Positions 31,497 through 37,662 of a DNA stretch of 37,662 nucleotides are shown here, piece after piece (within the stretch, counting starts at the first letter, position 1; each line of letters starts with the position of its first letter). The translations under genes were made by a program, and so were the position numbers. Under the pieces are notes generated by a model. The model did not search any database. It worked only from the letters and a program-made list of their open reading frames with translations, and was not told the origin of the DNA. Origin of the DNA: JBCBSZ01 sp039185015 (lineage in GTDB: Bacteria; Actinomycetota; Acidimicrobiia; Acidimicrobiales; Poriferisodalaceae); assembly GCA_039185015.1 (NCBI GenBank), contig JBCDAU010000052.1, positions 1 to 37,662 of the forward strand, read 5' to 3'.

Positions 31497-34070
31497 TCAG
31501 ATCCCGGCCGCTGCCCGGATCTGGTCCAGCGCCGGGTCGATCCCGTCGATGTCGCGGCCGCCGGCCACCATCAGGTCGGGCGCCGGACGTCCGCCGCCAC
31601 CGATCGTCTTGGTGGCATCGGCCAGCAGCTCCTTCGCCTCGATGCCGGCGTCCGGTGTCACGGCGGCGACGAGCACGACACCTCCACCGTCCGGGGCACC
31701 GGCGATGGCGACGGCCCGGATGCCGGCCTGGTCGCGGATGGCGACGACGAGGTCGCGCACGCCGTCGCGCTCGAGCCCGTCGACCCGCGCCACGACGACG
31801 CCATCGACCGCGGCGGCGGCGAGGTCGCCGGCCTGCGACACGGCCGCAGCCGCCTCGTGGGCCTTCAGCGACTTGCGCAGGCTCTTGATCTCGTCGAGGC
31901 GACCCTCGACCGCCTTGGGCAGTTCCTCCGGAGAGGTCCCGAGCAGCTCCGCGAGCTGGGCGAGCACGTCTTCGTCCTGCCGGAGGCGTTCGATGGTCGC
32001 GGTGCCGGTGATGGCCTCGATGCGGCGAAGGTTGGACCCGATCGAGCTCTCGGACACCACGCGGAGGTGACCGATGTCGCCCAGCGCGCCGACGTGCGTG
32101 CCGCCACACAGCTCGATGGAGTGATCACCCGCCTCCAGCACCCGGACGACGTCGCCGTACTTGTCACCGAAGAAGGCGATGGCGCCCAGCTCGGTGGCGT
32201 GGTCCATGGTGGTCTCGTAGTGGCGCACGCCACCGTTGCCGAGGAGCTCGCGGTTGGCGAGGTCCTCGATGGCGGCGAGCTGCTCGCCCGACACCGGCTC
32301 GTAGTGCGAGAAGTCGAACCGCATGCGATCGGGGCCCACCCACGAACCGGCCTGCTGGACGTGCTCACCGAGCACCTCCCTCAGCGCCCAGTGGAGGATG
32401 TGGGTCCCGGTGTGGTTGCGCTTGATCGAGGCGCGCCGGGCATCGTCGATGAGGGTCTCGACCTCGGCACCGACCGCCGGCAGCTCGGAGCCGGCGGCGA
32501 CGACGTGACGATGCAACCCGGGCACGGCGTAGGTCGTGTCGGTCACCCGGACCGAGCCCCCGTCCCAGGCGAGCTCGCCGACATCACCGATCTGCCCGCC
32601 GGACTCGGCGTAGAAGGTGGTGCGGTTGAGGAAGACCTCGACGGTGTCATCGGCCGCGCCGTCGAGCACGGCGATCACGTGGCCGGTGGTGGTCGCCTCG
32701 TCGCGGACGAAGTCGGTCTCGCCGAACTGGTCGAGCAGCTCGCGGTAGCGCGCGACGTCACCGGGGCCTCCCTGCTTGGCCGCCTCGCGAGCGCGACGCC
32801 GCTGGCCCTCCATCGCCTCGTCGAAGCCGGCGCGGTCGAGCTCGAACCCGCTCTCGGCGAGGACCTCCTCGGTCAGCTCGACGGGGAAGCCGTACGTGTC
32901 GTGGAGCGTGAAGGCGACGTCGCCGGGCAACGTCCCGCCCTCGGCGAGGCTGCCGAGCTCGCCGTCGAGCAGTCGGGAGCCGGCGGCGAGCGTGCGGCGG
33001 AAGTTCTCCTCCTCCCGGCCGATCACGTCGCGGATGAACCCGTGGTTCTTTCGCAGGTCCGGATAGGCCTCGCCCATCAGCTCGACGGTGGCATCGACCA
33101 TCGACGGCATCACGGGCGTCTCGACGCCGAGCTTCCAGGCGTGTCGTACCGCTCGTCGGATGATGCGGCGCAGGACGTAGCCCCGCTCCTCGTTGGACGG
33201 GAAGACGCCGTCGTTGACCAGCATCGTGGTCGAGCGACCGTGCTCGGCGAAGATCCGGAGGCTGACGTCGGATTCGTCGTCGTCGCCGTAGCTCACGCCC
33301 GTCACCTGGGCCGCCCGCTCGATCAGGGGGCGGAAGACGTCGATGTCGAACACCGAGTCGACGCCCTGGAGCACGCCGAGGATCCGCTCGAGCCCGGCGC
33401 CGGTGTCGATGCCCGTGGCGGGCAGGTCGTGCAGCTCGCCGGCCTCGTCGCGGCGGTACTGCATGAACACGAGGTTCCAGATCTCGACGTAGCGCTCCTC
33501 GCCGCCGTGCGCCGGGCCGCCCTCCTCGCCGTACTCGGGGCCCTTGTCGTAGAAGATCTCGGAGCACGGACCGCAGGGACCCGTATCGCCGGCCGCCCAC
33601 CAGTTGTCGTCACCGAGGCGCTGGACCCGGTCGGCGGGCACGCCGACGTCGTCGATCCAGATCCGTTCGGCATCGTCGTCGGTCAGGTGGACCGTGACCC
33701 ACAGCCGATCGGGGTCGAGTCCGAGGACCTCGGTGAAGAACTCCCAGGCGTACGGGATCGCGTCGGCCTTGAAGTAGTCGCCGAAGCTGAAATTGCCGAG
33801 CATCTCGAAGAAGGTGAGATGACGCTTGGTGCGGCCGACCTCGTCGAGGTCGTTCTGCTTGCCACCGGCCCGGACGCACTTCTGCACCGTCGTGATGCGA
33901 GCGGCGGGCGGGGCCTCCTCGCCGAGGAAGTAGGGCATGAACGGGACCATGCCCGCGACGGTGAACAGCAACGAGGGCTCGTGCGGGATCAGGCTCGCCG
34001 AGGGCCGGACGAGGTGGCCACGCTCCTCGAAGAAGCCCAGGAACGTGGAGCGGAGCTCGTTGCTGTCCAT
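31497..34070 (-). CDS. alaS: alanyl-tRNA synthetase
   Basis: 857 aa. Class II core with NELRSTFLGFFEERGH, FTVAGMVPFMPYFLG, RTKRHLTFFEMLGNFSFGDYF and the GDTGPCGPCSEIF loop. The editing domain carries the zinc/water ligands HTGTHILH and CGGTHVGALGDIG. The C-Ala domain closes the protein (about 745-857). It charges tRNA-Ala and edits Ser and Gly mischarging. The ATG at 34070 starts MDSNELR as in the family; an upstream in-frame start at 34103 adds 11 residues without counterparts. A TAGCCT box lies 7 nt before the chosen ATG, and its TAG is also the stop of the preceding gene. Confidence 0.97.
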   Translation of the reverse strand: MDSNELRSTFLGFFEERGHLVRPSASLIPHEPSLLFTVAGMVPFMPYFLGEEAPPAARITTVQKCVRAGGKQNDLDEVGRTKRHLTFFEMLGNFSFGDYFKADAIPYAWEFFTEVLGLDPDRLWVTVHLTDDDAERIWIDDVGVPADRVQRLGDDNWWAAGDTGPCGPCSEIFYDKGPEYGEEGGPAHGGEERYVEIWNLVFMQYRRDEAGELHDLPATGIDTGAGLERILGVLQGVDSVFDIDVFRPLIERAAQVTGVSYGDDDESDVSLRIFAEHGRSTTMLVNDGVFPSNEERGYVLRRIIRRAVRHAWKLGVETPVMPSMVDATVELMGEAYPDLRKNHGFIRDVIGREEENFRRTLAAGSRLLDGELGSLAEGGTLPGDVAFTLHDTYGFPVELTEEVLAESGFELDRAGFDEAMEGQRRRAREAAKQGGPGDVARYRELLDQFGETDFVRDEATTTGHVIAVLDGAADDTVEVFLNRTTFYAESGGQIGDVGELAWDGGSVRVTDTTYAVPGLHRHVVAAGSELPAVGAEVETLIDDARRASIKRNHTGTHILHWALREVLGEHVQQAGSWVGPDRMRFDFSHYEPVSGEQLAAIEDLANRELLGNGGVRHYETTMDHATELGAIAFFGDKYGDVVRVLEAGDHSIELCGGTHVGALGDIGHLRVVSESSIGSNLRRIEAITGTATIERLRQDEDVLAQLAELLGTSPEELPKAVEGRLDEIKSLRKSLKAHEAAAAVSQAGDLAAAAVDGVVVARVDGLERDGVRDLVVAIRDQAGIRAVAIAGAPDGGGVVLVAAVTPDAGIEAKELLADATKTIGGGGRPAPDLMVAGGRDIDGIDPALDQIRAAAGI

Positions 34071-34077
34071 CCAGGTC

Positions 34078-34083
34078 AGGCTA
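34078..34083 (-). promoter_or_regulatory. -10 box of a leaderless promoter for alaS
   Basis: TAGCCT on the minus strand, 7 nt before the ATG at 34070. Its first three bases are the stop codon of the upstream small gene. Confidence 0.55.
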
Positions 34084-34380
34084 CCGGTGACCCCTCCGGC
34101 CACCCTGCCCCATTCGCCCGTCGAGATCGTCGGGCCGCAGCGGGTCGGGGCGCAGTCCGAGCTCCGAGCGGAGGATCCGCTCCTCCTGCCGGGCGGTGGC
34201 CCGCCCCTCGGTCACGGCGTCGCCGACCGAGCGGACGATGTCGTCGCCGGCGCGGCGGGCCATGCGCACGGCTTCGCGGGTGACGTTGGCCGGGGTGATC
34301 TCGCCGACCTGCTCCCGCATCTTGCGTTGGGTCCACAGCGTCGAGCCGACGCCGACCCCGATCCAGAAGATCCGTCGCAT
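34081..34380 (-). CDS. small membrane-anchored protein, DUF6167-like
   Basis: 99 aa. A short hydrophobic N-terminus (RRIFWIGVGVGSTLW) followed by a charged helical region with ITPANVTREAVRMARRAGDD and a basic tail. Streptomycetes have a similar small protein (DUF6167) in the same place between a DUF948 protein and alaS, with RRxFWF at the N-terminus and a TPE motif after about 30 residues. Function unknown. GAGGAGGAA lies 4 nt before the ATG. It is 15 nt after the DUF948 gene. The assignment rests mainly on order and N-terminal pattern. Confidence 0.72.
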   Translation of the reverse strand: MRRIFWIGVGVGSTLWTQRKMREQVGEITPANVTREAVRMARRAGDDIVRSVGDAVTEGRATARQEERILRSELGLRPDPLRPDDLDGRMGQGGRRGHR

Positions 34381-34395
34381 CCGTTCCTCCTCGGC

Positions 34396-34821
34396 CTAGG
34401 CCACGAGCCGAGGACGCTCGGTCGTGTCCAACTCGTTCTCCGCCTTGCGCCGACGGGTGAGCCGTCGAACTCCTCTTCCGATGCCCCGGAACGCCGCGAC
34501 CGACCGCACTGCGGGCGCCACGGCGACCACCCGCACGAGCCGGCTCACCGAATTGGCCGTCTCGGCCGCGCTCTCGGCCCGGTCGGCCACCGCCTCGGCG
34601 CTGTCGAGGAGACCCTCGACCCGGACGAGGTCGTCGTCGACCACGCCGACCACGCGGCGGAGCTCCTGCACGGCCGGCAGCGCCTCGTCGCGCAGCTGGG
34701 TCACGCTCGACCGCATCTCCTCGACGATCCGCAGCAGCGCCCACAGGGTGACGAGCAGGGCGCAGACCGCAGCGACGCTGGCGATGACCACCACCACCGC
34801 TGCCAGATCGCCGGCGGTCAC
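34396..34821 (-). CDS. DUF948-like membrane protein
   Basis: 141 aa. One N-terminal membrane helix (about 4-30, VVVVIASVAAVCALLVTLWALL), then a long amphipathic coiled-coil region (about 33-95) with regularly spaced Leu and Val, and a basic C-terminus with RGVRRLTRRRK. This is the layout of DUF948 proteins that sit upstream of alaS in actinobacteria. Function unknown; perhaps a cell-envelope scaffold. The GTG start overlaps the rarA stop as GTGA (34818-34821), so it is coupled to rarA. Confidence 0.75.
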   Translation of the reverse strand: MTAGDLAAVVVVIASVAAVCALLVTLWALLRIVEEMRSSVTQLRDEALPAVQELRRVVGVVDDDLVRVEGLLDSAEAVADRAESAAETANSVSRLVRVVAVAPAVRSVAAFRGIGRGVRRLTRRRKAENELDTTERPRLVA

Positions 34822-36155
34822 GTCGGTTCCCCGTTCACTCGGTCCTCCTCGTCCCGACCACCGCCGGGCCGCAGCTCGGCGAGGCGCCGGGCCAACGACC
34901 CCTCCTCGCCTCGATCGGTGGGACGGTAATACACCCGTTCGGCGACGCCCGGTGGTCGGTACTGCTGCTGCACCCAGCCACCGGGACGGTCATGAGGGTA
35001 GACGTAGCCGTCGCCGTGACCGAGCGAGCGGGCGCCGGAGTAGTGCGCGTCGCGAAGATGCACCGGTACCTCGTCACCCACCCCGTGGTGCACGTCGGAC
35101 TCGGCCGCGCCGATGGCGACCGTCACGGCGTTGGACTTGGGCGCGAGTGCGAGGTGGACCACGGCGTGCGCCAGGTTGAGGCGAGCTTCCGGGAGGCCGA
35201 CCCGGTCCACGGCCGACGCGGCCGCGTCGGCGACGAGCAGAGCGGTGTGATCGGCCGCGCCGATGTCCTCGCTGGCGAGGATCACGAGCCGCCGGGCGAT
35301 GAAGCGCGGGTCGTCGCCGGCCGCCAGCATTCGGGCGAGCCAGTAGAGCCCCGCGTCGACGTCGGAGCCCCGGATCGACTTGATGAGCGCGCTGGTGACG
35401 TCGTAGTGGCCGTCGTCGCCATAGCCGAGGGCGCGCTGGTCGACCGCGGCCTCGGCATCGGCCAGCTCGATCGCCGGAGGCTCACCTCGGGAGGTGGCGA
35501 GACCGGCGGCGAGCTCCAGCGAGGTCAGCAGCGCCCGCCCGTCGCCGTCGGCCAACCGCACGAGGTGGGCTCTGCCCCCGGGGGCGATCGTCGCCCTCAG
35601 CTCGGGCAACGCTCGCTCGACCAGATCGTCGAGCGCGGCGATGTCGAGCGAGCGGATGCGGAACAGCGTCGCCCTCGACAGCAGCGGCCCGTTGACGGAG
35701 AAGTACGGGTTCTCCGTCGTGGCCCCGATCAGGGTCAGGAGCCCGCTCTCGACGTGGGGCAACAGCGCGTCCTGCTGGCTCCGGGAGAACCGGTGGACCT
35801 CGTCGAGGAACAGGATCGTGCGGATCGACCGCTCCCCCAGCCGGGCCTCGGCCTCGGCGGCGATCCGACGGACGTCCTTGACCGACGCCGACACCGCGGA
35901 GAGCTCTTCGAACGCTCGCGCCGTCGAGCGAGCGATCACCCGGGCGAGCGTGGTCTTGCCGGTGCCGGCCGGTCCCCAGAGGATGATCGACGGCAGGCGG
36001 TCGGCCTCGATCAGCGTGCGCAGGGGCGCGCCGCGACCGAGCAGGTGGTCCTGCCCGACGACGTCGTCGAGGTGGATCGGTCGCAGCCGGTCGGCGAGCG
36101 GCGCCTGCTGCCGCAGCGCGTCGTCGGCCGCGGAGGCGAAGAGGTCGTCGGCCAT
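34818..36155 (-). CDS. rarA: AAA ATPase RarA (MgsA), replication-associated
   Basis: 445 aa, the same length class as E. coli RarA. Walker A GPAGTGKTT, Walker B ILFLDEVHRFSRSQQDALL, sensor 1 LIGATTENPYFSVN, arginine finger in LLSRATLFR, then the RarA tetramerisation domain with GYGDDGHYDVTSALIKSIRGSD and LYWLARMLAAGDDPRFIARR. The N-terminus has PLADRLRPIHLDDVVGQDHL as usual. It acts at stalled forks and single-stranded DNA gaps with SSB and RecA. The ATG at 36155 is 8 nt after a TACGTT box; the frame stays open further upstream but without homology. First gene of the rarA-DUF948-DUF6167-alaS run. Confidence 0.96.
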   Translation of the reverse strand: MADDLFASAADDALRQQAPLADRLRPIHLDDVVGQDHLLGRGAPLRTLIEADRLPSIILWGPAGTGKTTLARVIARSTARAFEELSAVSASVKDVRRIAAEAEARLGERSIRTILFLDEVHRFSRSQQDALLPHVESGLLTLIGATTENPYFSVNGPLLSRATLFRIRSLDIAALDDLVERALPELRATIAPGGRAHLVRLADGDGRALLTSLELAAGLATSRGEPPAIELADAEAAVDQRALGYGDDGHYDVTSALIKSIRGSDVDAGLYWLARMLAAGDDPRFIARRLVILASEDIGAADHTALLVADAAASAVDRVGLPEARLNLAHAVVHLALAPKSNAVTVAIGAAESDVHHGVGDEVPVHLRDAHYSGARSLGHGDGYVYPHDRPGGWVQQQYRPPGVAERVYYRPTDRGEEGSLARRLAELRPGGGRDEEDRVNGEPT

Positions 36156-36163
36156 CGACGTCG

Positions 36164-36169
36164 AACGTA
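36164..36169 (-). promoter_or_regulatory. -10 box of a leaderless promoter for rarA
   Basis: TACGTT on the minus strand, 8 nt before the ATG at 36155. Confidence 0.55.
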
Positions 36170-36243
36170 GTCGTGGGCGGCGGCGCGAGTGGCTTGTCCT
36201 GCACGCGCCCGGCGAGAATCGAGGGCCACGGGGAGGAGGGGCG

Positions 36244-37662
36244 ATGAGCGCTCTGTTGGGGAAGCACGCCGAGGCGAAGGGCGACCATCCGGCGCTGATC
36301 GACGAGCGTGGCGTGACGTCCTGGGCCGAGGCGGACTCGAGGGTCAACCGTCTGATCCACGGTCTCCGGTCGATGGGCCTCACGGCAGGCGACACCATCT
36401 CGGTCGTCTCCGGGAACCGCAGGGAGTGGTACGAGGTGGCCGGCGCGCTGAGCCACGCCGGCATCCGCTACGTCCCGGTCAACTGGCACTGGAGCGCCGC
36501 CGAGCTCTCCTACGTGCTCGAGAACTCCGACTCGAAGGCGATGGTGGTCGAGGATCAGTTCGTCGAGCTGGCCCGCGAGGCGCTCGCCCGTGACGATGCT
36601 CCGGACCTCGACGGTCGGATCGTCGTGGTCGGTGAGCCCGACGACCTCGGCACCGCGTACGAAGCCCTCCTCGCCGGGCAGCCCGACGACGAGCCCGAGG
36701 ACCAGGGCCTCGGCGGGCCGATGTTCTACACCTCGGGCACGACCGGTCGTCCGAAGGGCGTCGCATCCGGCGGTCCGCTCGGTGGTGGCAACGCCGACCC
36801 GGCCATCCTCGAGTTCATCGGCGCCGGCCTCACCGGCACTCTCGACGTACCGGCCGACGGCACGAGCCTGATCGTCGGGCCCGTCTACCACTCGGCCCAG
36901 TGGGCCTGGTCGTTCCTGCCGTTCATCGCCGGCTCGACGATCGTCTCCCGCCACCGGTTCGACCCGGCCGAGACGCTGCAGCTCATCGACGACCACGCGG
37001 TCACCAACATCCATCTGGTCCCGACGCAGTTCGTCCGGATGCTCCGGCTCGACGACGACACCAAGGACGCCTTCGACGGCTCGAGCCTGGAGTGCGTGTG
37101 GCACGGCGCCGCGCCGTGCTCGCCGGAGGTGAAGCGGCGGATGCTCGACTGGTGGGGCCCGGTGGTCCACGAGTACTACGGCTCGACCGAAGGATCGGTC
37201 GTGACCGCCATCCGGGGCCACGAGTGGCCCGACCACCCGACCAGCGTCGGCACGTCCCTCGGCATGGTCGAGATCTCGATCCTCGACGACGACGGCAACG
37301 AGATGCCGACCGGCGAGTCCGGCACGATCTGGATGAAGAACCTGATGGGGACCGAGTTCGAGTACCACAAGGACAAGGAGAAGACCGACGCCAACCGGCG
37401 CGACGGCGGGCTCTTCACCACCGGCGACGTCGGCTTCCTCGACGACGAGGGCTTCCTCCACCTCTCGGACCGCAAGATCGACATGATCATCAGCGGCGGT
37501 GTCAACATCTACCCGGCCGAGATCGAAGGCGTGCTCGTCACCCATCCGGCGGTGTCCGACGCCGCGGTCTTCGGCATCCCGAACGAGGAGTTCGGCGAGG
37601 AGGTCAAGGGGGCGGTCAAGCTCCTCGACGGCTTCGAGGCGTCCGACGAGCTCGCAGACGAG
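36244..37662 (+). CDS. acyl-CoA synthetase (AMP-binding), 3' end cut by the window
   Basis: 473 codons, still open at the last base. An ANL-superfamily adenylating enzyme: the phosphate loop YTSGTTGRPKG (about 163-173), PVYHSAQWAWSFLPF, YYGSTEGS (about 304-311), LFTTGDVGFLDDEGFLHL, and the hinge DRKIDMIISGGVNIYPAEIE. The C-terminal catalytic lysine segment lies beyond the window. The divergence from typical FadD in the pocket (QWAWSFLPF, NWHWSAAELSYVL) fits cyclohexanecarboxylate- or fatty-acid-type ligases of actinobacteria, but the substrate is open. AGGAGG lies 5-6 nt before the ATG, so this gene has a leader, unlike its divergent neighbour rarA. It is a second, clearly different acyl-CoA ligase in the window. 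Confidence 0.92.
   Translation, partial: MSALLGKHAEAKGDHPALIDERGVTSWAEADSRVNRLIHGLRSMGLTAGDTISVVSGNRREWYEVAGALSHAGIRYVPVNWHWSAAELSYVLENSDSKAMVVEDQFVELAREALARDDAPDLDGRIVVVGEPDDLGTAYEALLAGQPDDEPEDQGLGGPMFYTSGTTGRPKGVASGGPLGGGNADPAILEFIGAGLTGTLDVPADGTSLIVGPVYHSAQWAWSFLPFIAGSTIVSRHRFDPAETLQLIDDHAVTNIHLVPTQFVRMLRLDDDTKDAFDGSSLECVWHGAAPCSPEVKRRMLDWWGPVVHEYYGSTEGSVVTAIRGHEWPDHPTSVGTSLGMVEISILDDDGNEMPTGESGTIWMKNLMGTEFEYHKDKEKTDANRRDGGLFTTGDVGFLDDEGFLHLSDRKIDMIISGGVNIYPAEIEGVLVTHPAVSDAAVFGIPNEEFGEEVKGAVKLLDGFEASDELADE

Noticed and set aside
36170..36243. A promoter for the last acyl-CoA synthetase (TTGTCC with AATCGA or GAGAAT)
   Set aside because: Spacing and -10 match are poor; the gene has a leader with a good ribosome site but its promoter is not convincing by eye.

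Overview
The window is very GC-rich and almost fully coding. It reads as chromosome from a high-GC actinobacterium. Two gene blocks follow orders I know from mycobacteria and streptomycetes: pgsA-gcvH-garA-merR (compare M. tuberculosis Rv1822-Rv1828) and rarA-DUF948-DUF6167-alaS-ruvX-mltG-aroE ... aroK-aroB-aroQ-pepQ-efp-nusB. A complete type IV pilus locus sits inside the second block. That combination suggests a deep-branching class such as Acidimicrobiia; this placement is inference from gene content, since no rRNA is present. I see no tRNA, rRNA, CRISPR array, insertion sequence or prophage.

Layout. 1-2.1 kb (minus): pgsA, gcvH, garA-like FHA gene and a MerR regulator whose 3' end is damaged by a 91-bp inverted repeat reaching the window edge. 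2.2-4.25 kb: HIT protein (plus) and an acyl-CoA ligase (minus). 4.4-9.05 kb (minus): a parC-parE type II topoisomerase pair, with an N-terminally truncated carboxymuconolactone decarboxylase-family remnant abutting parE. 9.2-14.4 kb: SRAP DNA-protein crosslink protein, an HDOD signalling protein, a membrane protein whose frame runs without a stop into a 2H phosphoesterase (DUF1045), and a thiamine-diphosphate enzyme. 14.4-18.5 kb (minus): aroK-aroB-aroQ-pepQ-efp-nusB. 18.5-28.9 kb (minus): pilus genes DUF4388-pilB-pilT-pilC-pilA-pilD-pilMN-pilO-pilP-like. 29-36.2 kb (minus): rarA-DUF948-DUF6167-like-alaS-ruvX-mltG-aroE. 36.2 kb to the end: the start of an acyl-CoA synthetase (plus).

How the genes work together. 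The pilus set has both ATPases (PilB extension, PilT retraction), platform PilC, major pilin PilA, prepilin peptidase PilD and the PilM/N/O/P-like alignment complex. PilM and PilN are one polypeptide, and PilT as well as PilB carries a MshEN-type N-terminal domain, the kind that binds c-di-GMP in MshE. Sigma-28-type promoter candidates lie before pilMN, before the DUF4388 gene that heads the pilB side, and before the distant HDOD gene, suggesting a motility regulon. Most housekeeping genes instead show a TANNNT box 7-8 nt before the start codon, the signature of leaderless transcripts. A 70-bp hairpin repeat occurs four times, each just past the stop codon of a minus-strand gene.

Main uncertainties: whether the inverted repeat at 1-238 is real or an assembly artefact, whether the membrane/2H reading frame is one gene or two, and the exact starts of nusB and gcvH.
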